From positions 1,302,001 to 1,366,000 of the forward strand of contig NC_091933.1 in the NCBI RefSeq assembly GCF_041260155.1: DNA of 64,000 nt, in the 5' to 3' direction. A model generated the notes under the pieces. It did no database searches, was not told where the DNA came from, and worked only from the letters and a program-made list of their open reading frames with translations. How positions within the stretch are numbered: position 1 is the stretch's first letter; the number at the start of each line of letters is the position of its first letter. Made by a program: the position numbers and the translations under genes. Positions 11,201 through 22,050 of the stretch are shown here, in pieces. Source of the stretch: Ptychodera flava (Eukaryota; Hemichordata; Enteropneusta; Ptychoderidae).

Positions 11201-14200
11201 TCACAAGGACTAGTACAACTACTGTACCAGCTAGCTATGACCATGCCCCAAAGCATGTAGAAGTTCAGATGTAGGCAGCAGCCATTGCATGCTACCAAGC
11301 TTGTGTTGGCCTTTCAAAATTGGGAGGAAATTTACAGATGCTGTAAATGCTTTATACAAAATCTTGAAAATTGATGCATCCATGTCAAAGATCTGTATAA
11401 TTTCTTTGAGTAGCTTCAATTTTGTTCCTGAATTTTGCCCAAGATATCAGCTGTACCCAGACTAGCCCATGTAGTTCACCTCAAGACCTTAGCATATAGA
11501 CAGCAGTTTACTGAAAATACTGGCTGGCAAAAGCCATCACATTCACACTCTATCATCTTTGTGACAGTCTGCCAAATTATGTTACTTCAATTATGCAATC
11601 ACCTCACCGCTAATGCAACAGTCTGCTGAAGTTATTTATTTCAATTTCCTAGATATTTTAATATTTATTTGTCTACAGACATGAGAAAAGTCTGGGCTAT
11701 GCCATATGTTTTATCTTGTATCGAGATTTCACATCGACCACAGTCAACTATATTTTGTGATCCGTATGTAATGCACAGATTGTTCCAGAATAGAATGTTA
11801 GCCTCCACAAAAGTATGTATCTGAACAGAGAAGTATAAAATAAACTCATTCAAAGGTGGGACATGTATGCTATTTAATTGCCTGGGCGGTGTGGTCAAAT
11901 TCATCTTTTGAGTTTGATGATGTCATCAGTATCAGCGTTCTTAGTCACTTGCACAACATCAAATCTGTAAACAAACCCACGTGGCATTTTAACTCCATCA
12001 AGCAATATTTAGAATTGGTACAAGGCTAAAGCAGCTAAAATCTAACTTATTTATGCACAGAACAACTTTCCACAATGAATGTACAGGAAGAACAGTTAAT
12101 TTCCACCATTAAAATGGTTAAAAGTTAGCATTACCAGAGCTTTAAAGGAAGGTTTTTTCAACCCAGGTTCATGAACTCTTGAATTTATGAAATCATCACA
12201 ACATTTCCCTTGTGTTAGTTAATATTGTCATTGAAATTTGTTTTAAATATTTGCTGAAAAGTTATGTTTGACAGCTCTGTTGGTTAAGCCAACCCTTTAA
12301 ATTCTGATAATTAGATGGTCATTACCACCGGTACCATTGTGTACCATAGAAATGGTTATAAGCTCATGAATTGGTAGCAGCTATGGAAGGATCAAAAGCA
12401 AACCACATGTTTGTTAGTTAAAACAGTTAAAACATTGCAAAACTTGTCGAACGCCACAAATGAATTTTCTTTCAGATACTTTGTTACATTCATGATTCAC
12501 AGATGAAGCTGTTTCTTAGATTTTGTTACATCAGTGTTTACCTGCTTTAGAGTCTTTCAGTTCTTCTTTCAGAATTGCTAATTCTTTAGTTGCTTCACTA
12601 TCTGCAACAGCAGCAACTACAACATCAGCCATGGACCCTGATCTTGACGCTTTACCACCACGTTCTCTCATTTCCTTCAAGAATAACAGATTTTAAACAT
12701 GAATGTACACATGATGACATAGAAACAATCATTATTACCAATATGTATGATTATTTGTTTACTAAAAGTGCACTTCACTTTGTCTCAGTGTTCTTTGCAT
12801 GTCAATAACACATTCCACAGAAACAGTGTGACAATTCATTCTTTAAAAAAACATTTCGTGTCAAATAAACACTCACTTTCAGTAGAAATGTTGTGTCTTA
12901 GTCCAGTGCTAGTGGCTGATGCACATTTGTCACCATCTTTGGTCATAGCTTAAGATACTCAACACATTAAATATCTGAGCAATCTACTCGGTGCTCACCA
13001 TAAATAACAACAGAATATCTGCAGAAATTTAAACCAAAAGTGACAAAAAGTTGCTGCAAGAATACATCAAATATCAAAATAAATGGTCAACTTTGCACTG
13101 ACTGTTTACTTGGTACACTGTAGATCACAACAATCCTGTTTTAGCTCTTTATGTATGAGTTCTTCACTACCTTCACAGCATTGTTTAGCCACCCTTCATC
13201 TGCTTTGTCTACTAATTCTACTCACCTTCTCCAAGTCCTCCAAATCTTTCATTAGTTTCTGGGCCTGATCACTGGCACTTTTAGCCTGTTTCAAAGATGC
13301 TTCATTTTTAGCCATCAGGACAGCTTGCTCAGAAATCAAGGTGCACAACCGTTTCAAAACCCTAACAAATATAAGAAAACACTGCATTTGTTTCAACATC
13401 TTAAATTTTCATTTTCTACAGGTATTTTCAAATTTTATTCTCTTTCTTCAGAAAAATTGGATGTTTTCAGAAAATTACTGGGTAACTCTTGACAGGTTTT
13501 ACTATTGTGAACACTGAGGAAATACAGAATTTAGCAGTCACTGTCAAAACAATGCCATTGTCACAGCTGCCATGCAGTTCCACATAATAGCTTCTCGCGC
13601 CAGCGGCTTACTGACTACGCATGCGCTTATTCATAATATACTATGCGAGTAACCGGAAGTGTACCCTTCTTTCATGGGCGCCGCCATGTTTTTTTTTTGA
13701 GTACTCGTAAATAAACAAATACGAAACAAATTACTATGATATAACATGCCTTTTATAAAATATACCTCTTTTATTAGCCAGTAAATGTTATTATACACCT
13801 TGTCGCTGATACAAAGTATCGTTGATATAGATAAACGGAGAAAACTGTCGTGCATATGAACGGGGGCATACGCAAAGAATGCTGGGATTGAATCATAGAA
13901 GAGCGCCCCCTGTGTCAATAATTAGATTCAAAAATTGCCAGTTTTTAGACGGAACGCTGTAGTTTTCAGCACGAGGGACCGTGTTTTCAGCTTGCACGTG
14001 GAAGGTGGGCAGTGCAGTTATCATTGCAATGATAATGATTGCATGATACGTCCCTTGTTTAATGCAATAGGCTGTTATCATTGTAAAAATTGCCAATTTT
14101 TGTCCAAACTTTTTACACGTTACAGAAAATCTATATGCCTACCTGCATTGTGCAGGGTTCGACGTCGTGTACGTACGTGAACTGCTTTCATCAGAGGGAA

Positions 14201-15432
14201 ACTGGGCATAGTTGTCAAATAAACGTTTATGAAGTAACAATTAATTACATTTTATCATGAATCAATACAAACTAGAAAGCATTTGCAAGCAAAAGCGAAG
14301 TTCCAGAGACGAGAGCAGCGGAAGAAACAAGAGAATGTGTGGCAAAGATAGGTGCAGAATGAAAGAGTGCTTTGGATTTTAATATTCAGGGCTGATACTA
14401 GCAGTAAACACCATAATAACTAAAAGCAAGGCAGTCCGGGGAATTACAGTACACAGATTACAAATGCCTACATGTACGGTAAAAACGCAACAGATACATA
14501 CGGGGGCGACGACGCACGGAAATGTTTATCAGACGACATTCTTGCGAGCCAGAGCAATAATTTTCGCTCCGCTGACCTACGCAAAAATCAATCGCTTGAC
14601 GGGTAGCGCTGAGTTGTTGCCGTAAAGAGGCGTGTCATTTACGACGATGATCAGACGAGAGGAAACATCGGACCTAGGCCGTTGAAATTGAGCCACATGC
14701 ATTTTCATTTGATTAAAAGCACAGACTAAAACAATTTTCATTGCTATGTCGCTGTTTTCACAAGATACTGACCATTTGATCTTGGAAAGTTGAGTTGCTT
14801 TTACGTGCAGCCAACGCATGCCGGTGCATGACAGACAGTACGTTCACTATGAATGCCTAGCTCTGCATGGCAGGGCTGTGTGTTACCGGCGTTATACGGC
14901 CTCCCACCACAGCCCCGCAGACTGATATAGGAAAAACCGCTGGTGGTTCCTCAGAAATACGGCAGGCAGTTTCTCCGCCAAAACAGCCGATTTTGAGTCC
15001 AAATTTTGCATTGATCACCGTATTCGAGCACACCCACCTCGCCTAGGTACACGATGTGCCCAGCCGCGCTTGTAAACTTAGGGAAAGGCTACTTTTGTGT
15101 CTCTGTGCGAGCAAGGCGATCGATACGCCGCCATGTTGTTTCATGAGCATTCGGGCGAAACAGTATAGCGCCACGTACGGCGAGTATTTAGAGAAAAATA
15201 AATCAAAAAGCAACAAAAAACAAAGCGAAATAAAGCTAGAATTATTAATAACTGAACGCAATATGATAGTTGAGCAATGCCAAATAAAAAATAAATAAAT
15301 AAACAAACAAGAAATGCCCGTAAAACCCGTCCGAGCTGAGCGATGACGTCATAAGCGTGTCGCAATGCATTCTGGGTAATTAAGGTAAAATTTGTGTATA
15401 GCATGTTCTATTGGTAGTAATACCGGAAATAG

Positions 15433-15479
<47 letters not shown>

Positions 15480-17579
15480 AGGAAAGTGAGCAAAAACTAA
15501 CAGTTCCAGAGCTGGTCTCTGGAACTAATAACATTGCCAATCTTAACACCTGGCGCGACACCAAGGGCTGAGCCCTATATAATATTAGCTTCTCACAACA
15601 TGGAACTCTGATCTAGAGTTTCTACAAAGCTGAATGCAATAAGAAGACACACCACTGACAACTGGTACCTACATCCATAAGAAAAATGCAAATCCTGCAA
15701 TGTAGAGATTTCGCTGTGAACGGAACAACTTCATATGCATGGTTACTTCAGCTTGTGGATTGTTCTTTAGATCTACTTCATCAGCTGATCCTACTGAGTA
15801 CTTACGCACTTCCCGAATTCCATCTACAAAGATAACAAAAGTTTGAAGAATTGTCAAAATCTTGTCAAATATAGAGACTTAGTGTATGAATTTCCAAAGT
15901 CTTGGGCTGACACATACCAGTGCTAGTAAATAATCTCTTTGGCCCACTTGATATGATACTTCTGGACCTGAGCCCAGTAATTGCAGGTAAGTATGTTTGG
16001 CTATCTTTGGATACAATCCACTTCAAGACCTTATACTAGTAGTTATTGTTTTATCCACATCATCCTATAGCACTTAATGTTATTGATGTGTTTTGTGAAC
16101 AACTCAAATCCTTATGTCAAGGACTTTAGGAGGCATAGTTATTCTCGTGTTGTTTTAAAATTGAAGAAATGGTGTATTCTTAGAAATAATAGTTCTTAAA
16201 AGAAAATTGCAAAGTGATCTTGAAAATCAAGCACAGACCATTTCATTTCACTTGAAAGTCCTTTTCACATGTTCAGATAGTACATATATCTATGCACCTT
16301 TGTTATTTTGTCCAATACCATCGCATCTATGTTCAAGGTGAGTAAGTACAAAGTACAAAGACACACTAATTATTCAAATCCTGTCACAAAGGCTATGAGA
16401 TCTGAGCATCAAATTTGGTGAGTCATCCTGGAATAGGCATGGTCTCATTTGCAGTATATCCACAATGGTAATATTAGTACCACAACATGCATCAATGTTG
16501 TAATCGTAATCCAAAAACTTTTCAATTCAGAATTTTCTTAATACCCAGGCAGACCCTAATTTGGCGGGTCTTTTAAAATGTCCATTAAAAAATTCAAATT
16601 TGCAACACATTTAATCTAATTCACTTGTAAAAATGCAGTCAGTATATTAGATGACACCGTAAGATTCATAATTGTCAGGATATTTTACTACAGAACATGT
16701 ACTGAAGACAAATGTGCATAGTATGTATAATGTACTCAATGCATGGGGAGTTACTTTACAAACAACAGCAACATCACCATTTTATTTCAATTTTCATAGC
16801 CTAGTACCACACTATTACCAGTAATTGACTAATCATACAATAGCACAAAATATACAAATTTTATACAAACAAAGCTTTCATAATGTCACTATGCAAAGCA
16901 TCACTTTGCACCATGTCACTTTGCGTACCAGAGTTGATTACATTTGTTCATGCACTTGAAGAAATCTCTACCAATCTAAAGAACAATTACACATGAAAAT
17001 GGCTGTGAGTCAAACTGATCAAAATGCAATTGATTCTTTTAAACAATGTCATGAAGATGAAAGGCAGCTGTATCATTGTATCTTTGATAAACAGTGTGTA
17101 TATATCAGAAGATAGATTTTATCAAGGCAGCTATACTATTATATCTTTGATAGACTGTATATATATCTGACAATAGATTTTATCAGGCTACTGTATTACT
17201 GTATCTTTGAATGTCAGTGTATATATCAGACAATAGACTTTATCAAGGCAGCTGTATTATTATACTAGCATCTTTGAATCACAGTGTATATATCAGACAA
17301 CAAATTTTATCAAGGCAGCTGTATTATTATATATTTGAATGTCAGTGTACATATGAGACAGTAAATTTTATCAAGGCAGTTGTATTCTCTTAATTCTCTT
17401 ACAGAGTATTTTTTTACCTAATAAAGGTTACAATAGAATATTTGTACTCACCAAAGAACAGCAACAACAAAATGGCAATAAACACATTGAAATAAATGTT
17501 GCTATATGATGAAAATATTGCCATCAACCTTGACTTGAATATCTTCTGCCACCTAGAGCAAAAAATATAAAAATATAAG

Positions 17580-17616
<37 letters not shown>

Positions 17617-19562
17617 CATATATATATATAGATATATAGATGTATATGTGTGTGTGTGTGTGTGTTTGTGTGTGTATGTGTGTGTGTGTGTGTGTGTGTA
17701 TTCACTTTAGCAAAAGACAATCACACATAATTGCAGATAAGACACCATGCACATGAATACATAGACTTGGTTCAAGTCTGTGATTTGTGAATGTTTGAGT
17801 GGAGTGAACGCAATGATTTGTATTTTGCTTTCATGTGAAACGCGCGCGTGAGTGGACGCAATGAGTAGGGTGAACGCGATGAGTGGAGTGAACGCTATAC
17901 AGCGGAGTTTCACCCGGAATCACAGACTTGGCTTTCTTGCACGATCTGCGTTGCTATAAATTATTCATGAGATGACGTTTTTCTTTACTCATATATTATT
18001 CATAAGATGACATCACTAAATTTTACACATTGGGAGGAGTTACCAATTGACCCAAACGAGACGTGCATAAAACTCACATGGCGTTGTTGACAAAATGTCG
18101 AGTGTGATCACTCCCACAAAAGTCAGCACGACCTCTGTTGTATCACCGAAAACGCGTGAAAATATCTGTGTTGTTTGTGGGGCCCATGTTGCAAAAATGC
18201 GAAAATCGTCGCAGGTTATTCAAGGATGGAAAAAGACACCGTCCTTACAGTTGTAGCCTGTTCTCTTACGTGCCCAAAGCGATGTAAATCAAAACAATGT
18301 GGGGCGACTTAGTATGTCAGTGATTTTCCGCTGCCGGTTGGTGCGCAGACGAACACATCTTTTCCCTCAATGTAACTCTCAACAAGCCTTCTTTGGTAAT
18401 CTCGCATGATTAGCGATGGTCGACCGATCAGTAGTAAAACGCGGTTGATGTACGAACTTGATGCCATTATTCGCCCAGATATAAAACGTACTCGATGTCT
18501 AGCTTTGCACGGAGATGACAACAAACTTTTTAATGCATGCAGAGGTTTATTAGCAATGCGTTCTTCTTATTGGCCAGAATAACGGCCGGGGCTGTCAATC
18601 ATTTTGTATTTGCTCTACGTCACTGTGTACACAGTCCGTCTCACCGCCTGTACTTTGCAAGAAGTCCAAGTCGGTGAATCCGGCAGAAAGTAACTCACTA
18701 CTGCGCAGACTCAAACGTGACGCATTCAATCGCTGGGAAAACCTGGCGTGAGCTGCCAAATTCCGGATAGGTTTGTACGAAATAGGAGAGACACAAGAGA
18801 AACTATTATAAATGATTTTATTTTTTTTAAATTCACCGACTTGAACCAAGTCTAATGAATACAATATTGTTGTGTAAACATACATGCCACAGGGGAGAAA
18901 ATAATTATGCGTAAGAAAGGCTTAATTAACCTCTCTGAACCCATATGATGGAATTTGAAATGATACACATACTACGGTAACTTATAAGATGCAAGTAACA
19001 ACGACAGATCCATAATAAGAACTTAGTAAAAACTTTGTTGACACAACCAATGTAGAATGTAAGTAACAATGACACAACCAATATAGGATGGAAGTAACAA
19101 TGACACAACCAATATAGGATGGAAGTAGCAATGACACAACCAATATAGGATGTCAGTGGCAATGACACATCCGATATAGGATTTTAGTAGCGGCAATGAC
19201 ACAACGATATAGGGTGTAAAGTTTCAATGACACAACAGAAATAGGATGTAAGTAGCAATGATAGGATGTAAGTAGCAATGATACAACCAATATAGGGTGT
19301 AAATAACAATGACACAAGCAAAAAAAGGATGTAAGTAGCAATGACACAACAGATATAGGATGTAAATAACAATGATACAACCGATACAGGATGTAAGTAG
19401 CAATGACACAGCCGACGTAAGATGCAAGTAGCAATGACAAATCCACTTATCATAGAGATGGTATACTCACATTTGTGGCTTGATGAATGGTAACATAAGT
19501 AAAATCACCAGCACTATTTCTGTGTACAGAAATCCAGCCACAAAAGTCCACTGTAGAGACAT
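8206..19562 (-). CDS. BCAP31: B-cell receptor-associated protein 31/29 (BAP31) orthologue, complete, 7 coding exons
   Basis: ER membrane protein; in the known family it escorts membrane cargo out of the ER and takes part in ER quality control and apoptosis signalling. Coding exons 19562-19471, 17552-17452, 15823-15673, 13361-13226, 12674-12542, 10201-10101 and 8247-8206 splice in frame to 251 aa (human BAP31 has 246). Features: N-terminus MSLQWTFVAGFLYTEI and a first membrane span (7-26); WQKIFKSRL then a second span (44-64); the family signature MHMKLFRSQRNLYIAGFA with a third span; LKRLCTLISEQAVLMAKNEA; then a long charged coiled coil; and a C-terminal KKDL dilysine ER-retrieval signal. The start is the conserved MSLQW, 28 nt after an acceptor, so there must be an upstream non-coding exon. 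An AVAD sequence at about 182-185 lies near where human BAP31 has its AAVD caspase-8 site. Vertebrates have BCAP29 and BCAP31, and this single gene may be pro-orthologous to both. Confidence 0.95.
8797..9297. repeat. Dispersed repeat, copy B, containing a long foldback
   Basis: Shares its left ~95 bp and right ~28 bp with bases 1-165. It lies in the last BAP31 intron. Within it, 9117-9295 is an imperfect palindrome with arms of ~75 bp, including TGACCATTAACGTTTATTTA and its complement. No protein is recognised. Confidence 0.75.
10101..10201 (-). CDS. BCAP31: BAP31 coding exon 6 (C-terminal coiled coil)
   Basis: Encodes LMALKKQAEGTNKEYDRLLN then EHRDLQ, matching the family's KQSEGLTKEYDRLLEEH. 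The splice sites are CTTTCACAG and GTTAGT. Confidence 0.95.
10279..10422. repeat. Foldback element in BAP31 intron 6
   Basis: The left arm (AATCTCACAC, CCAAGGACCTGGGATCAGAT, GGGGATATTTTGTCTCACA) is complemented almost perfectly on the right. Arms are ~65 bp with a ~14 bp loop. It starts 77 bp upstream of the exon 6 acceptor. Confidence 0.85.
10423..12541. other. BAP31 intron 5, remaining sequence
   Basis: No conserved coding or RNA feature recognised. The first ~350 bp are less AT-rich and may belong to the neighbouring foldback element. Confidence 0.5.
12542..12674 (-). CDS. BCAP31: BAP31 coding exon 5 (coiled-coil linker)
   Basis: Encodes RSGSMADVVVAAVADSEATK and ELAILKEELKDSKA, a variable linker then coiled coil. 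The splice sites are TTATTCTTGAAG and GTAAAC. It is assigned by exact phase fit and composition. Confidence 0.85.
13226..13361 (-). CDS. BCAP31: BAP31 coding exon 4
   Basis: Encodes VLKRLCTLISEQAVLMAKNE and ASLKQAKSASDQAQKL, the end of the third span and the start of the cytosolic coiled coil. The donor is GTGAGT. Confidence 0.94.
13575..13700. promoter_or_regulatory. Promoter-like motif cluster in BAP31 intron 3
   Basis: Within ~100 bp there are an NRF1-like ACGCATGCGC, an ETS-like ACCGGAAGTG and a YY1-like GCCGCCATG, in CpG-rich sequence unlike the surrounding AT-rich intron. Function is inferred. It may be an internal promoter or part of a mobile element. Confidence 0.35.
13880..14560. 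other. CpG-containing intron stretch without recognised genes
   Basis: Lies in BAP31 intron 3. It has AGCGCCCCCTGTGTCA at about 13902 and ACGTACGTG at 14170. No coding similarity was recognised. Confidence 0.4.
14858..14897 (+). repeat. Solo arm of the foldback family found at 825-913
   Basis: TAGCTCTGCATGGCAGGGCT and the following TACCGGCGTTATACGG match the left arm at 825-868. No complementary right arm follows, so this is a fragment or a diverged copy. Confidence 0.65.
15330..15385. promoter_or_regulatory. CRE and ZNF143-like motif cluster in BAP31 intron 3
   Basis: A full CRE palindrome, TGACGTCA (15345-15352), stands about 15 bp from GCATTCTGGGTAATTA, which resembles the ZNF143/Staf motif. 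Upstream, 14940-15200 is CpG-rich. Motif recognition is by eye. Confidence 0.35.
15429..15486 (+). repeat. (GAAA)n microsatellite
   Basis: About 13 tetranucleotide copies of AGAAAGAAAG, ending in GGAAAG. Confidence 0.95.
15673..15823 (-). CDS. BCAP31: BAP31 coding exon 3 (family signature)
   Basis: Encodes GIREVRKYS, VDLKNNPQAEV and MHMKLFRSQRNLYIAGFAFF, the most conserved BAP29/31 segment. The splice sites are ATCTTTGTAG and GTAGGT. Confidence 0.96.
15824..17029. other. BAP31 intron 2, part without features
   Basis: AT-rich intron sequence. No repeats or coding segments recognised. Confidence 0.5.
17030..17395 (+). repeat. Degenerate tandem repeat, ~60 bp unit, 5-6 copies
   Basis: The unit contains GTATATATCAGACAATAGA, TTTATCAAGGCAGCTGTATT and ATCTTTGAATGTCAGT. 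It ends about 55 bp from the BAP31 exon 2 donor. Confidence 0.85.
17452..17552 (-). CDS. BCAP31: BAP31 coding exon 2 (second membrane span)
   Basis: Encodes WQKIFKSRLMAIFSSYSN and NVFIAILLLLFF, matching the family's RWQKIFKSRL block. The splice sites are TTGCTCTAG and GTGAGT. Confidence 0.95.
17581..17700. repeat. Compound (CA)n-(TA)n-(TG)n microsatellite
   Basis: A CA run, a TA/GATA middle part and a TG run together form a self-complementary low-complexity stretch. Confidence 0.95.
18095..18256 (+). pseudogene. Truncated N-terminus of a zinc-finger-like transposon protein
   Basis: A 53 aa frame: a Ser/Thr/Val-rich start, then ENICVVCGAHVAKMRK with a CxxC and a nearby His that look like the first half of a zinc knuckle, then an early stop. 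It starts ~330 bp inside the left end of the transposon. The protein it came from is not identified. Confidence 0.45.
18309..18524 (-). pseudogene. Truncated RecQ-like superfamily II helicase N-terminus
   Basis: The minus frame contains LIMRDYQRRLVESYIEGKDV followed by FVCAPTGSGKSLTY, i.e. the RecQ-type motif 0 (RxxQ) region and a perfect Walker A APTGSGKS. A stop follows three codons later where motif Ia should begin. The likely start is the internal Met at 18467. Lacking all later motifs, it cannot be an active helicase. Confidence 0.75.
19040..19445 (+). repeat. Minisatellite, ~31 bp unit, about 13 copies
   Basis: The unit is CAATGACACAACCAATATAG plus GATGGAAGTAA, with variants. It runs to 25 bp from the BAP31 exon 1 donor. 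Open frames across it are artefacts of the repeat. Confidence 0.92.
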
Positions 19563-19590
19563 CTTGCTCTTTTATATCTTCTGTTGTTAC
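19471..19590 (-). CDS. BCAP31: BAP31 coding exon 1 (start codon, first membrane span)
   Basis: The ATG is at 19562-19560, after 28 nt of leader that follows the acceptor TTTTTTCACAG. Encodes MSLQWTFVAGFLYTEIVLVI then LLMLPFIKPQ. The donor is GTGAGT. Confidence 0.94.
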
Positions 19591-19595
19591 CTGTG

Positions 19596-21340
19596 AAAAA
19601 ACAATATAAGAGTTCAAATTATTCTAAAAAAACTGTATTCCCATTCAGAAGCAAAAAGTTGACTATTTATCTTTGAAACATTTATTAAATCATCTAATTT
19701 GAGTTCCTGTTACTGCCTTCTTTACCACACATGACAAAAAAGTTAGTTTACCTCGCATAGTTGGTTTGCTGATTATTAACTCAAATAGGTTACAGTCCAA
19801 TACTGAGTGCTGAAACTGCTTCAGTTGAAGCATTGCTACTGCAGACGTTTCTAAGCGTTGGTGAAATTTTACAGCAGTAAATACAGCCGTTTCTCTTTCA
19901 TCGTGTATTGTGTACAGAAACTATGTTCCTAAATTATCCAAACCCTTTCAAAGTTAAAAACAGAAGTCACTAAAGTCATTTTCTCTGTCAGTCATGATTT
20001 CTTTAGAGCTTTAGAGTTTTCACAAATATGCTTTCCACAACAGCTGTCAGTTATGAATACTAGGCACCATTGGATCAGCCTGTCTTGTTGTATTCAGATA
20101 TGATTGTAAATAACTGTGCAGACAGGGGGTTGTAGCCTGTGGAAGTGGTACTGCTGTGTCTAAATTGTACACATTTAATTGCTATTGTATTCATTTAGTT
20201 AAGTTCTCAAAGTGTTATCAGTTTCAAGTTGTCCATTATCTCCTACCAAAGATCCTAGAGTTTCATCCAGGATGGCATCAACATGGGGATTCCCCCTTTA
20301 CCAGAAAATTCAGGGGGATTTCATCAGTTCATGTGTTCTACTTGTATCTTGTAAGGTGTGATAATTGGCATCATTTCATGGGGGTGGTCCTCCCCCCTTG
20401 ACAAATTACAAGGGGGTGCCAACATGTCAACGGGGGGGGGGGGGGGGGGGATCCCCTCATCTGTCCAGATAAGACACTGAGAACCATGATTTGAAAATTT
20501 CTTTGAGTATTAAAATGATGGATATTTTCTTTTGATGATCACTTAAAAGATTTGGCAAGGGAAAATTGGGAAGAATAATATGTAAAGTACTGCACAGGTT
20601 TGGTGTAAAATTTAACAACTGCAACTTAAGGGGACATCGATCATTAAAGCTAATGTATTAGAAATGTAATTCCTTAGTTTAGGGGGCACAGGGCAGGGCC
20701 CCAATTTGTTTTATAAGCATCAAAATCATAATTCTGCTGTAACCGAAAACAATCAGACCATGAAACCACATGATATTTGCAACACACGAAATCATTAAAA
20801 GTCATGACCCTCAAGTAATGACTTATCTGTTGCATGATTATGAAACACATCTTTTTGGACACTAAAGTTTTGATACATTTGTACCAAAATCATTATGGGT
20901 CCACATTTTCTGAACTATCTTCCCACAGTTTGTAGATGCTGCCCTGCCATGAAGAAATCAAATCAGTCTTTTTGGAATGTTTCAAAAAGGGTAAACATAT
21001 GTTAGTTTATCTCTATCATTCGTAAAACATACACAACATTTGCATTAAAGACAGTATTGTATTCTCCATGCATGATAAAGAACAGAGTTTTCCTGAAAAA
21101 AAATTGCATTAATTAAGGAATTTCGTTTGGGATGGGAGGGGAATTGATATTGAATTATTATACGGAATTACGTTTCTAGGGTGTCCTGATAAATTGTCAT
21201 TGCATCATAAAAGCAGTAATGATAACTTGAATCACAGATGCAAATGTACGGATTCTGTGAGAATTTGGCATCCTTTCCTTCGGAGACATGTATTTGGCAG
21301 TTCAGTGGTACATATAACTAAATTACAATTTCATGGTCAA
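19596..21340. other. BAP31 upstream intron, mostly featureless
   Basis: Contains a pure G run of about 20 at 20431-20450 in a G/C-rich patch (20265-20460) and otherwise AT-rich sequence. No gene recognised. Confidence 0.5.
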
Positions 21341-21342
21341 AA

Positions 21343-21370
21343 CATAGACCCTCCACTCCAGGGTCTATGA
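21343..21370. repeat. Tiny palindromic insertion bracketed by a 6 bp direct repeat (copy 2)
   Basis: CATAGACCCT and AGGGTCTATG form a 10 bp stem around CCACTCC, followed by one base. TCAAAA stands immediately before (21337-21342) and again after (21371-21376). The arms are the same as at 7701-7733. Confidence 0.6.
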
Positions 21371-21949
21371 TCAAAACAACACAATCCTGAGATCAATGAG
21401 TGGATCAAACAACAGCTTGTGTCACTAATGTGGTGTAGTTCAGTAGAGATACATACAGTAAGATTGCAACGTGATCATTGCATGTCAAAATGCACTACAC
21501 TATAACCGAATATGATAATTATTGGCACGATGATAAATATTTGGAGGACATGACAACGCAACGTCATTGCAATAAGTGGATCGGTTGCTTTGATTCGTTC
21601 CGTGTCACACGCAACACAATACATATGCAATACGGGAGTGGTAGCTACGGTTCCCATTCCTAGCAAATTGATTGGTTGAGGAGGAAAGCTATCTCTCTTA
21701 ATAATCAAGGTGTAGATAAAAAGGAGCCCATCTATTCCTCCATAGTCCATGGTATCACTTTGTAGCGGGCATGGACGGACCCTCGACTCTACGTGCGACT
21801 TCATGTCCATGACACGTCATCCCAAAACCGCCGTAGAGCTCGTTGTGCACACATTAGATGTTGAATTTGAACTATGAAGTTCCAAAAACTACATATCCTT
21901 TTCGCCTCTTCGTTCTCAATAAAATTTAAAATTTGGACAGAGTTCTTAC

Positions 21950-22050
21950 CCAATATAATTGCCTGTTGATGAAATACAGGAAGTACGGTTACCGGATGTT
22001 TGAAGGATCGATCTATTATTGCTGGGGGTGGACACGATGATGTTCCCTAA
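21950..22050 (-). promoter_or_regulatory. Candidate non-coding first exon / promoter of BAP31
   Basis: A consensus minus-strand donor, ATTGG/GTAAGAAC, lies at 21949. An ETS-like ACTTCCTG lies about 35 bp upstream of it. It could splice to the acceptor at 19591. The exon's right end is not known. Confidence 0.3.

Larger units (their letters stand above)
17762..18854. mobile_element. 1.1 kb TIR transposon with 9 bp target duplication, carrying truncated zinc-finger and helicase ORFs
   Basis: The terminal inverted repeats TAGACTTGGTTCAAGTC (left) and GACTTGAACCAAGTCTA (right) are exact. They are flanked by an exact 9 bp direct repeat ATGAATACA (17753-17761 and 18855-18863). About four subterminal copies of a GAGTGGAGTGAACGCAATGA-like motif lie at 17796-17893. 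Two short ORFs converge from the two ends (18095-18256 plus, 18524-18309 minus), as if the middle of a longer two-gene element had been deleted. A 9 bp duplication is typical of Mutator-like elements, but no transposase core remains, so the class is open. It lies in BAP31 intron 1. Confidence 0.85.

Noticed and set aside
15349..15564. Ser/Phe/Leu repeat ORF
   Set aside because: Translation of the (GAAA)n microsatellite complement.
18309..18524. A host RecQ helicase gene exon
   Set aside because: It lies wholly within a TIR element with a 9 bp target duplication and ends before motif Ia, so it is better read as transposon cargo.
18926..19453. Overlapping minus-strand ORFs rich in CHCYLHPISVVSLLLTS
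   Set aside because: They are translations of the 31 bp minisatellite in three frames. Membrane-like composition is a by-product of the repeat.
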